Shown here one piece after another: positions 16,858 through 24,306 of a DNA stretch of 64,000 bases. The translations under genes and the position numbers were made by a program. This stretch comes from Candidatus Methylomirabilota bacterium (GTDB lineage: Bacteria > Methylomirabilota > Methylomirabilia > Rokubacteriales > CSP1-6), in NCBI GenBank assembly GCA_036002485.1, contig DASYTI010000035.1, positions 1 through 64,000 of the forward strand. The letters run 5' to 3'. Each line of letters starts with the position of its first letter. The stretch's first letter is position 1. The notes beneath the pieces are model-generated. The model saw only the letters and a list, made by a program, of their open reading frames with translations, had not been told where the DNA came from and ran no database searches.

Positions 16858-18020
16858 GCGACCTCTCCCGGATGAAGGAGCTGGTCGGCTCCACCTGCAT
16901 CGTCGGGGTGGACGAGAGCGACGAGCTCGGCACCCTGCCGAACAAGAGCCAGCTGAGCCTGCACGTCGAGGCCGTCCACAACGCCGTGCGGGATGCCGGC
17001 CTCAAGGTCTCCGACATCGACGGGGTCTTCACCGCCGGCCAGCACTCCCCCGCCACCATCGCCGAGGCCGTGGGGGTGACCCCGCGCTATGTCGACGGCA
17101 CCACGGTGGGCGGCTGCTCCTTCATCATCATGGTCGGCCACGCCATGCTTGCCCTCCATCACGGCCTCTGTGACGTAGCGGTCATCGCCCACGGCGAGTC
17201 GGGGCGCTCGGGGGTAGGCGTCACCCCGCGGCGCGACACCGCGCTGCCCGGGCAGTTCGAGACGCCGTATGGCTTCGGAGGGGCTCCGACCATGTTCGGC
17301 CTCATCACCACGCGCCACATGCACGAGCACGGCACCACGCTCGAGCAATGGGCGCAGGTCGCGGTGTCCACACGGAAGTGGGCCGCTCTCAATCCCAAGG
17401 CCAAGAACCGCGAGCCCATCACGGTGCAGGACGTCCTCAACTCCCGCCCGGTGGTCTGGCCCTTCAATGTCCTGAACATCTGTCTCGTCACCGATGCGGG
17501 CGGCGCCGTGGTGATGACCCGGGCCGACCGCGCCAAGGACTGCGCCAAGAAGCCCGTCTATATCCGAGGGGCGGGCGAGGGGGTCGAGCACGTGATGCTG
17601 ACCCAGATGCAAAGCCTGAGCACGAGCGTGGCCACGCGGCTGTCCGGCGAGAAGGCCTTCGCCATGGCCGGCGTCAAGCCCGGCGATTTCGACCACATCA
17701 TGCTCTACGACGCCTTTACCTCGGGGCCGCCGATCATGCTGGAGTCGCTCGGTCTCTGCAAGCCGGGCGAAGGCGTGCACTTCTTCGAGGAGGGACGATC
17801 GACCCCGGGCGGCAAGCTCCCCATCAACACCAACGGCGGCGGGCTCTCGTACACGCACTCGGGCATGTACGGCATCTTCCCCATCATCGAATCCGTGCGG
17901 CAGCTCCGCGGCGAGTGCGGGGCCCGGCAGGTGCCGAACGTCAAGCTGGGCTTGGTGAACGGCATGGGGGGAATGTTCTCGGCCGCGGGCACCCTCGTGC
18001 TCTCCACCCAACCGAAATGA
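16854..18020 (+). CDS. Thiolase-like protein (SCP-x/acetyl-CoA acetyltransferase family)
   Basis: A 388-residue thiolase-superfamily protein. Seen are the VEAVHNAVRDAGLKVSDIDGVF start of the fold, TVGGCSFIIMVGHAML, where the nucleophile cysteine is expected, YDAFTSGPPIMLESLG, and the C-terminal NTNGGGLSYTHSGMYG and NGMGGMFSAAGTLVL, which hold the conserved His/Gly elements of this non-canonical branch. It probably performs C-C bond cleavage or formation on a CoA ester with the coupled DUF35 protein as partner, possibly in the breakdown of a sterol-like or aromatic substrate. The start overlaps the previous stop as ATGA. Confidence 0.88.
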   Translation: MSDLSRMKELVGSTCIVGVDESDELGTLPNKSQLSLHVEAVHNAVRDAGLKVSDIDGVFTAGQHSPATIAEAVGVTPRYVDGTTVGGCSFIIMVGHAMLALHHGLCDVAVIAHGESGRSGVGVTPRRDTALPGQFETPYGFGGAPTMFGLITTRHMHEHGTTLEQWAQVAVSTRKWAALNPKAKNREPITVQDVLNSRPVVWPFNVLNICLVTDAGGAVVMTRADRAKDCAKKPVYIRGAGEGVEHVMLTQMQSLSTSVATRLSGEKAFAMAGVKPGDFDHIMLYDAFTSGPPIMLESLGLCKPGEGVHFFEEGRSTPGGKLPINTNGGGLSYTHSGMYGIFPIIESVRQLRGECGARQVPNVKLGLVNGMGGMFSAAGTLVLSTQPK

Positions 18021-18053
18021 TCCACCATCCACCCTCGAGTCGAGTGAGGAGAC

Positions 18054-19376
18054 ATGGCCATGCATAGCGGCGACCTGAAAACGCGACTTCTGCGAGTCCT
18101 CGTGGCCGTCATTCTCGCGGTGATCGGCGGGCTGGTCGGTTCCGCCGCGGCGGACGAGACCTGTCAATCCCCCTTCCTGCCCAAGGTCACCGGACAGGAG
18201 GACTACATCTACGTGTGGACCCTCGGCGTCAAGGGCGTGGCCGATGGCAACGACAGCATCGTCACCGTGGACGCCAATCCCAAGTCGGCGAGCTCTGGCA
18301 AGATCATCCACCGGGCGCCCGTGACGGGCCGGCACGAGGCCCATCACGCCGGCTTCACCGACGACCGGCGCTTCCTGTGGGCGGGCGGCCTCGACACGAG
18401 CCAGATCTTCATCTTCGACGTCGGGTCGAACCCCGCCCAGCCCCGGCTCGTGAAGAAGATTTCCACCTTCGTCAAGGACACGGGCGGCCTCGTCGGCCCT
18501 CACACCTTTTACGCGCTCCCCGGGCGCATGCTCATCTCGGCCCTGTCCAATGCCCAGGACAGCTCCGGCCGTACCGGCCTCGCCGAGTACAGCAATGACG
18601 GCAAGTTCATCCGCACCATCTGGATGCCCAAGGAAGCCCCCTACGGCTATGACGTGCGGGTCAACGTCAATCTCAATCGAATGCTGACGTCGTCTTTCAG
18701 CGGCAAGAAGAACTACATGCGGCCGTTCGGCGACCTCGTGAAGGACGCGGAGGCCATGAAGCAGTTCGGGGATTCGGTGATCGTGTGGGACTTCCATGCC
18801 CGGAAGCCGCTCCAGATCCTGCGCGTGCCGGGCGCTCCCCTCGAGCTGCGCTGGGCCCTCCTGCCGAATCATCACTACGCCTTCACCTCGACGGCCCTCA
18901 CGGGCAAGCTGGTGCTCATCCATCAGCAAGAGGACGGGAAGTGGGCGGCCAAGGACATCGCCGATATCGGCGCTACCATTCCCGTCGATATCAGCATCGC
19001 GCCCGACGACAGCAAGGTCTACGTCAACACCTTCATGGACGGCACGCTGCGGGTCTATGACGTGTCGAACCCCTTCGAGGGCAAGCTCATCGAGCAGGTG
19101 AAGCTCGGGGAGATGGCCAACATGGTGTCCTCGTCCTGGGACGGCACGCGCGTCTACGCGACCAACTCGCTCCTCTCGCAATGGGACAAGCCGGGCGACT
19201 ACTGGCTCAAGGGCTATGCGTGGGAAGGCGGCAAGCTGGTCGCGAAGTTCACCACCGACTTCAATCCCGCGGGCCGGGCCCACATCATGAACTTCGGGAG
19301 CAAGGTCTTCGGCCCGAAGGCCGCGCGTCCGGCTCCGAGTGGCGAACGGGTCAGCGCGTATGCCGCGCCCCGCTGA
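18054..19376 (+). CDS. mtoX: SBP56 family protein, probable methanethiol oxidase
   Basis: A 440-residue selenium-binding-protein (SBP56) homologue. An N-terminal signal peptide (TRLLRVLVAVILAVIGG...AAADE) sends it out of the cytoplasm. TCQSPFLPKVTGQEDYIYVW, GRHEAHHAGFTDDRRFLWAG, VGPHTFYALP and GRAHIMNF match the methanethiol oxidase branch, a copper-dependent beta-propeller that turns methanethiol into formaldehyde, H2S and H2O2. The next gene encodes an SCO-type copper chaperone, the same pairing reported for mtoX in methylotrophs. The name comes from selenium binding in animal homologues and does not mean it contains selenocysteine; no in-frame TGA is present. Confidence 0.88.
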   Translation: MAMHSGDLKTRLLRVLVAVILAVIGGLVGSAAADETCQSPFLPKVTGQEDYIYVWTLGVKGVADGNDSIVTVDANPKSASSGKIIHRAPVTGRHEAHHAGFTDDRRFLWAGGLDTSQIFIFDVGSNPAQPRLVKKISTFVKDTGGLVGPHTFYALPGRMLISALSNAQDSSGRTGLAEYSNDGKFIRTIWMPKEAPYGYDVRVNVNLNRMLTSSFSGKKNYMRPFGDLVKDAEAMKQFGDSVIVWDFHARKPLQILRVPGAPLELRWALLPNHHYAFTSTALTGKLVLIHQQEDGKWAAKDIADIGATIPVDISIAPDDSKVYVNTFMDGTLRVYDVSNPFEGKLIEQVKLGEMANMVSSSWDGTRVYATNSLLSQWDKPGDYWLKGYAWEGGKLVAKFTTDFNPAGRAHIMNFGSKVFGPKAARPAPSGERVSAYAAPR

Positions 19377-19410
19377 CCTGGAGGCTGCGCAAGGCCGCGG
19401 TCTCTGACCG

Positions 19411-20127
19411 ATGCGAAGAGGTCTGCGCGCCTTCGCTCTGCTGGCCGGGGTCGCCGGTGGACTGCTCGCCACGGCTCCCCTGAGCGCCCACGAAGCCCTG
19501 AGCCTTGAAGACGAGTTCGTCAAGGGCGTCTTCTCGCCGGCCTTCACGCCGCCGGCCGCGGGAAGCTACGAGCTTCCGGCCGTCAAGCGCGTGCCGGGCG
19601 TGGTCCTGAAGGATCTGGCCGGGCGCCCGGTGAGTACCCGCCACGTGACGGCGGGCAAGGTCGCCGTGGTCAGCTTCATCTATACGACCTGTCCGGAGCG
19701 CCTGGGCTGCCCCCTGGCCAGTCTTGCCCTGCAGGAGCTTCAGGCCAAGCTCAAGGACGAGGGCCTGTCGCGGCACGCGATGCTGCTGTCGATCAGCTTC
19801 GATCCCGTTCGCGACACGCCCGGTCAGCTTGCCAAGTACGCGCGGATCTATGGCGCCGATCCCCGGCTGTGGCGCTTCATGACGGCCCCATCGGAGCGCG
19901 CCCTCGATCATGTGCTCGACAGCTACGGCCAGGATCGCGCGGCCGTCTACGACGAGCAGGGCCGGTTCACGGGCCGGTACCGTCACGTGCTCAAGGTGTT
20001 CCTGGTCGATCCCGCCGGGTATATCAGGAATGTCTACAGCGCGGGTTTTCTGGTTCCGGATCTCGTCCTGAACGACATCAAAACCGTGCTCGGCGAGAGC
20101 GCGCCGCGCGAGGTGGTCAGGCGCTAG
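19411..20127 (+). CDS. SCO1/SenC family copper chaperone
   Basis: A 238-residue exported thioredoxin-fold protein with signal peptide ALLAGVAGGLLATAPLSAHE. The copper-binding loop reads TTCPERLGCPLAS, i.e. two cysteines five residues apart rather than the usual three, and the later GRYRHVLKVFLVD supplies the histidine ligand; SISFDPVRDTP is typical of the family. It follows mtoX by 34 bases and probably loads copper into that enzyme, although a role in cytochrome oxidase assembly cannot be excluded. Its TAG overlaps the TAG of the convergent transporter within a CTAG palindrome. Confidence 0.88.
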   Translation: MRRGLRAFALLAGVAGGLLATAPLSAHEALSLEDEFVKGVFSPAFTPPAAGSYELPAVKRVPGVVLKDLAGRPVSTRHVTAGKVAVVSFIYTTCPERLGCPLASLALQELQAKLKDEGLSRHAMLLSISFDPVRDTPGQLAKYARIYGADPRLWRFMTAPSERALDHVLDSYGQDRAAVYDEQGRFTGRYRHVLKVFLVDPAGYIRNVYSAGFLVPDLVLNDIKTVLGESAPREVVRR

Positions 20128-21017
20128 CTCGGGATTCCGGAAGCCGGAGCGCGCCAGTGGGCCAACCAGAGACCGAGGGCGACGCTGGCGAGGCCGAGAG
20201 CGGACAGGGGCGAGATCTGCTCGCCGAGGAAGAGAGCGCCGAGCCCCGCGGCGGTGATGGGGCTGAGGGCCAGGAAGACCGTGACTTGAGTTGCCGGAGC
20301 GTGGCCCAAGGCCCAGAGCCAGAGGTAGTAGCCGACCCCGCTGCTGAAGCCGATGAAGACGATGGCGAGCCACCCGCCTGGCGAGAAGCGCGGCAGGGAG
20401 GCGAAGAACCCTTCGCCGGCGGCCGGGACGGCGAGAAAGCCCACCGAGGCGAGCATGGCGAAGGCGCTGACGGGCAAGGCCGGGTATTTGCGGAGATAGG
20501 GCCGATAGAGCACGCTGCACACGGCGCCGCTCAGCGCGCTGGCGAACACGGCCAGCTCGCCGACCCATTCCAGACCGCTCCCGCCCGCGAGGGCCTTCTC
20601 TCCGATGGCGAGGCCGACGCCCGCTATGGTCGACAGGACGCCGAGAATCTTCGGCAGGGTCAGCCGCTCGTGGCCGAGGGCGGCGGCCAGCAGCATGGTC
20701 AGCAGCGGAAAAGTCGCGAAGATCAGGGCGGCCCGTGCGGAAGGAATGAAGCGGAGGCCGTAGTTCAGGAGCGCGATGAGGACACCGAACTGCACGATCC
20801 CGAGGAGCGCGATGGGGAGCACATCGCGTCGCGCGAACCGCATGGGCTTGGCGGAAAGCCACACCACGGGCAGCAGGCAGCAGAATCCGATGGCATAGCG
20901 CAGGAGGGCCAGCGAGGTCGGGCCCGTCTGATCGACCACGAAGCGCGTGGCGACCATGGCGGATCCGACCTGGACGCCGGTGGCGGCCGCCGCGGCCGCG
21001 GCCAGGGCGCGGGCCAT
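20124..21017 (-). CDS. EamA/DMT family permease
   Basis: A 297-residue inner-membrane protein with about ten hydrophobic helices in two EamA repeats. The first repeat shows SLALLRYAIGFCCLLPVVWL and ALLNYGLRFIPSARAALIFA, the second GVGYYLWLWALGHAPATQ and LSPITAAGLGALFLGEQISP, both typical of drug/metabolite exporters. The substrate is unknown. It ends tail to tail with the SCO gene, sharing the CTAG stop sequence, and starts 18 bases after the stop of the MarR-GNAT gene on the same strand, so the regulator and transporter likely form an operon. Confidence 0.9.
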   Translation of the reverse strand: MARALAAAAAAATGVQVGSAMVATRFVVDQTGPTSLALLRYAIGFCCLLPVVWLSAKPMRFARRDVLPIALLGIVQFGVLIALLNYGLRFIPSARAALIFATFPLLTMLLAAALGHERLTLPKILGVLSTIAGVGLAIGEKALAGGSGLEWVGELAVFASALSGAVCSVLYRPYLRKYPALPVSAFAMLASVGFLAVPAAGEGFFASLPRFSPGGWLAIVFIGFSSGVGYYLWLWALGHAPATQVTVFLALSPITAAGLGALFLGEQISPLSALGLASVALGLWLAHWRAPASGIPS

Positions 21018-21035
21018 CAGACCTTCATCTCCGCG

Positions 21036-21965
21036 TCACAGCTTCAAATCCCACGTTTCGCCGACCAGGTCGTGGCCGAAGCTCCGGTGGCGCTCTTCGT
21101 GGACGAGGCGGAAGCCGGCTTCCTTGTAGATGCGGCGCGCGGCGCGGAGCACGCTGTTGGTCCACAGGGTGATCTTCCGGTAGCCGGCCTGTCCCGCGAA
21201 GCGCACGCACTCATCGACGAGGCGCGCGCCGATGCCCAGCCCGCGCGCCTTGGGCTCCACGAGCATGAGGCGGAGCTTGGCCACCGTGGGCGACTGCTTG
21301 ACCACGAAGACGGAGCCCACGGGCTCGCCGTCCTTCTCCGCGATCCAGCAGCGCTCCTTCTTCGGATCGTAGCGCTCGATGAACTTCTTGACGATGCCCG
21401 CCACCATCGCCTCGAAGGTCTCGTCCCAGCCGTACTCCTGGGCGTAGAGCGCCCCATGTCGGCTCACCACCCACCCCATGTCACCGGGGCGATGGGGCCG
21501 AAGCAGGTACGGCACGCGCGTCTCGGACTGGGCGCCCAGCACCCCTTCGATCGCGTGCATGGACTCGACGAGCCGGATCTGCTCACGGGCGGGCAAGGGC
21601 CGGAGCATGGCGCCGATCTCGTCCCGGGAACGCGCATTGAGGGGCGCGAAGGCGGCTTGCCCGCGTGAGGTCAGGAAGAGATGGCTTTGCCGTCCGTCTG
21701 CCTTGGACGGCGTGCGCTTGAGGAACCCGCGCTTCTCGAAGAGGCGGAGGATGCGGCTGAGATAGCCCGGGTCTAGCCCGAGCTCCCGGCCGAGCTCGGT
21801 GGCGGTGGGGCGCTCGCGATGCGCCAGCTCGTAGAGCACGCGCACCTGGCTGAGAGAGAACTGGCTCCTGAGGTAGCTCTCCTGGAGAAGGCCGATCTGG
21901 CGAGTGTAGAAGCGGTTGAAGCGTCGCACCGCGGCCACGCGCCGCTCGAAGTCGCTCTGGGCCAT
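21036..21965 (-). CDS. Bifunctional MarR-type HTH / GNAT acetyltransferase regulator
   Basis: A 309-residue fusion. Residues about 30-135 are a MarR winged helix with FSLSQVRVLYELAHRERPTATELGRELGLDPGYLSRIL and a wing at KADGRQSHLFLT. Residues about 150-309 are a GNAT domain with LRLMLVEPKARGLGIGARLVDECVRFA as the acetyl-CoA loop and ARRIYKEAGFRLV. Such fusions act as DNA-binding proteins whose acetyltransferase may work on small molecules. GGAGGTGACCC precedes the ATG. Two palindromes 33-65 bases upstream look like autoregulatory sites, and the EamA transporter downstream is the likely target. Confidence 0.9.
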   Translation of the reverse strand: MAQSDFERRVAAVRRFNRFYTRQIGLLQESYLRSQFSLSQVRVLYELAHRERPTATELGRELGLDPGYLSRILRLFEKRGFLKRTPSKADGRQSHLFLTSRGQAAFAPLNARSRDEIGAMLRPLPAREQIRLVESMHAIEGVLGAQSETRVPYLLRPHRPGDMGWVVSRHGALYAQEYGWDETFEAMVAGIVKKFIERYDPKKERCWIAEKDGEPVGSVFVVKQSPTVAKLRLMLVEPKARGLGIGARLVDECVRFAGQAGYRKITLWTNSVLRAARRIYKEAGFRLVHEERHRSFGHDLVGETWDLKL

Positions 21966-21997
21966 GGGTCACCTCCGGGAAGGCCGTTCGAGGTAGG

Positions 21998-22030
21998 TGA
22001 CATAGTCACATAGATGCTTGACTACGTCAA
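21998..22030. promoter_or_regulatory. Tandem palindromic operators upstream of the MarR-GNAT gene
   Basis: TGACATAGTCA (21998-22008) and TTGACTACGTCAA (22018-22030) share the core TGAC(N3)GTCA and their centres are 21 bases apart, two helical turns. The position just ahead of a MarR family gene fits autoregulation by a dimer pair. The region is also notably AT-richer than its surroundings. Confidence 0.6.
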
Positions 22031-22070
22031 CTAACGTCGCAGCGCCGGAGAGGTTTACTCACGACCTCGC

Positions 22071-22239
22071 AGATTGCTCAAAAAGGTCCAGATGCGAGTC
22101 GTCGCCCGAAGGCTGCACGCGAGGCGTAGTTCTCACTCAGCCCTCGCCTCGTGGCTGCGCCTCTCAGCTCGAACTGCCACGTACGTTGAGCGTGCCGCCG
22201 AGGGCGACAACGAAGCAGATGGGCCTTTTTCAGCAATCT
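22071..22239. repeat. MITE-like palindromic repeat, family 2 (copy A)
   Basis: Ends AGATTGCTCAAAAAGG and CCTTTTTCAGCAATCT are near-perfect inverse copies and the match continues inward (TCCAGATGCG... / ...GCAGATGGGCC, GTCGCCC / GGGCGAC). The interior shares about 80 bases with copy C, including the CTCAGCCCTCGCCTC module. It lies one base from the stop of the GlsB-like gene and can fold as a very long terminator stem with a T5 run. Confidence 0.8.
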
Positions 22240-22240
22240 G

Positions 22241-22516
22241 CTAGGGACGGCTGCGGCTGATCAGGCTGATGACGGCGACGAACAGGGCCGACCCGATGAT
22301 CGACCAGATGATGGGGAAAGATTTGCCGCTGATGGTGACCGTGAAGAGCTCCGGGAGGTGGAGGCTTCTCGCGAGCCAGGTTCCGATGAGGGCCCCGATG
22401 AAGCCGAGGGCGATGGAGACGAGACAGCCCCCGCGCGAGCTGCCCCCGATGGCCTGACCGAGCGATCCACAGATACCCGCGATCACGAGCAGAAGGAGGA
22501 ACTCGAGCAAGGTCAT
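22241..22516 (-). CDS. GlsB/YeaQ/YmgE family stress-associated membrane protein
   Basis: A 91-residue protein with three membrane helices (LEFLLLLVIAGICGSLGQAI, CLVSIALGFIGALIGTWLAR, IIWSIIGSALFVAVISLI). The GQAIGGSSRGG and LGFIGALIGTWL patterns define the transglycosylase-associated/GlsB family, small inner-membrane proteins linked with general stress; the biochemical role is unsettled. It stands alone, with repeat family 2 copy A directly at its stop codon. Confidence 0.88.
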   Translation of the reverse strand: MTLLEFLLLLVIAGICGSLGQAIGGSSRGGCLVSIALGFIGALIGTWLARSLHLPELFTVTISGKSFPIIWSIIGSALFVAVISLISRSRP

Positions 22517-22556
22517 CGCGCACTACCTCCAGGTGTCCCAGGACTGAGCCGCATGG

Positions 22557-22883
22557 TCAGGAGCCGATGGGGATGGGCAGGTCGAAGAGGGGCGCGTACT
22601 GCTGAGCGCCGAACACGTCGCGCTCCCCCGGGCTCCCGCTCGGTCGCTCCCGACGTATGGTGAACTTGATGGCCAAGGCGGGATCGTACTCGACGAAGGC
22701 GGTGAGGCGCTCGCGGGGGATGGCGTAGAGACGGGTCACCACCTCGGCCGTGAGGGCCCCGCTTCGCTTCACGAGCTCGTAGCTCGCGCGGTCAGGAAAG
22801 ATGATGTCGAAGGTGATCTGGTCCACCCCCGCGTTCTTGCTCCGGATGGTCTTGGCCAGCTCCACGAGCGGTCTCGTGGTCAT
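22557..22883 (-). CDS. DUF4387 domain protein
   Basis: A 108-residue protein with LAKTIRSKNAGVDQITFDIIF at the start and IKFTIRRERPSGSPGERDVFGAQQYAPL at the end, which is the DUF4387 pattern. This family almost always follows AtuA-type (DUF1446) genes, as here, where its ATG overlaps the AtuA-like stop. It is probably the small partner of that protein, forming a CoA-ester-processing enzyme, but no reaction is proven. ATG 22883 is set by the four-base overlap; the longer frame runs into the upstream gene. Confidence 0.88.
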   Translation of the reverse strand: MTTRPLVELAKTIRSKNAGVDQITFDIIFPDRASYELVKRSGALTAEVVTRLYAIPRERLTAFVEYDPALAIKFTIRRERPSGSPGERDVFGAQQYAPLFDLPIPIGS

Positions 22884-24247
22884 CCGCCCGCCACCTCGAG
22901 CTTGACGGTGATGAGCTCGAGCGGGTCGGCGAGGGGGAGGACGTGGTTCACCGTCCACTCGTAGCCGGCCTTCCCGCGGAGCACTTCATCCATCATGAGG
23001 GCCGCCGTCCCCGCCGTGCCCTTGACCTCGGGCAGCCGCGCATAGAAGAGGTTGCGGGTGGCCAGGGCGCAGATGACCTCGGCGTCTTCGAAGCGCGGGG
23101 CGACCGCCTCGACCACGAGACAGAGCTCGTGAGCGGGGAGGGCGCGCCGCGGCTCCCACGGGCCCATGACCCCGTCGCGCCCGTACACGTGGTAGTAGAG
23201 CTGGTATTGCTGGCCCGGCGGGCCCCAGCGGTCCTCCACCTTGGAGCGTGCCCAGGCCATCACGGCATCGATGTGGCGGATGGTGTACGGGTCCCGGATC
23301 CCCGCGATGGCCAGGGCGCGCTCGCCGACCTTCCCGGCGCCCTCGAGCTTGATGCGGTAGACAGGATCTCGCCGGAACGCGAACCCGCTCACCCGGGCGG
23401 TTTGCTCGTCGACCTGCTCGTAGCGGCAGTGGGTCATGTCGAGCGCGCCCCCCGCCACGTGCTCGAAGAAAGGATTCGCGCGCTCGTACATGGCGTGGCT
23501 CGCCACCGAGGCGACCGTGCAGCGCTGCCCCGGGTGCATGGCGGTGACGGAGACGGTATCCCGCGTCACCGTGCCCATGATGCTCTCCTTGCCCATGAAG
23601 GGCTCGGCCGCGAAGGAGGCGCACTCGAGCACCTTGCCCAGGTAATACGACGCCGCCTCGGGAAAGCCCGCGCGGATGGCCGGGGCCGCGAAGAGGCACG
23701 AGTCGCTCGAGCGCCCGGCGATGACCACGTCGGCGCCCTCGTCCAGCGCCCGGATGATGGGCACGCCCATGACGGCCACGAGCCGGGCGGTCCGGGCCAG
23801 AGTCTCCGTGGTGAGGCGTGGGCGTCCGTCCAGTCCGTCGACGTGAACGCCATTCTCGAGGCGTCGCGCCAGCTCCTCGCGGCTCACCTGAGAGTAGATG
23901 GTGGCGAGCTTGAAAGGCGCCAGACCATGCTGGCGCGCGAGGTCGCGGATGATCTCCGCATACTCGTTCACGCCGCGATCCGTGCCGGTGTCGGAGGCGG
24001 AGCCCACGATCATGGGAACGCCGAGCCCCCGCGCGGCCAGGAGCATCAGCTCCAGGTCGTGCCGCTGCCACTCTTCGGGACTGCAGCGCTCGTCGGCGCC
24101 CAGGGGCTGGGGGCCGATATCGCAGCTCCCGGAGTCCGCGACAATCGCATCGGGCCGACGTGCCACCCCGATCTCGAAGCTGCCTCGCTCGATGGGGGTA
24201 AACCCCAGATGCCCGGTCGGCGAGAGAATGGTCAGACGATCCGACAT
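22880..24247 (-). CDS. AtuA-like (DUF1446) acyclic terpene utilisation protein
   Basis: A 455-residue cytoplasmic protein. The glycine-rich and acidic segments DAIVADSGSCDIGPQ, GSASDTGTDRGVNEY, GADVVIAGRSSDSCLFAAPAI and the C-terminal VKGTAGTAALMMDEVLRGK match the AtuA/DUF1446 family, named from acyclic terpene utilisation in Pseudomonas but widespread in organisms without that pathway. With DUF4387 it forms a coupled pair. The lack of the other atu genes argues for a different substrate, possibly a short hydroxyacyl-CoA; this is inference. ATG 24247 gives the normal family length. Confidence 0.88.
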   Translation of the reverse strand: MSDRLTILSPTGHLGFTPIERGSFEIGVARRPDAIVADSGSCDIGPQPLGADERCSPEEWQRHDLELMLLAARGLGVPMIVGSASDTGTDRGVNEYAEIIRDLARQHGLAPFKLATIYSQVSREELARRLENGVHVDGLDGRPRLTTETLARTARLVAVMGVPIIRALDEGADVVIAGRSSDSCLFAAPAIRAGFPEAASYYLGKVLECASFAAEPFMGKESIMGTVTRDTVSVTAMHPGQRCTVASVASHAMYERANPFFEHVAGGALDMTHCRYEQVDEQTARVSGFAFRRDPVYRIKLEGAGKVGERALAIAGIRDPYTIRHIDAVMAWARSKVEDRWGPPGQQYQLYYHVYGRDGVMGPWEPRRALPAHELCLVVEAVAPRFEDAEVICALATRNLFYARLPEVKGTAGTAALMMDEVLRGKAGYEWTVNHVLPLADPLELITVKLEVAGG

Positions 24248-24306
24248 GGATGCTCGCGTCCCTTTCCGTCGACGGCCCTTGACCGCGGGCCGTCGCTCCT
24301 GGGGCG

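Noticed and set aside
18054-19376. Selenoprotein status of the selenium-binding (SBP56) homologue
   Set aside because: The reading frame is complete without internal TGA; the family name does not imply selenocysteine.
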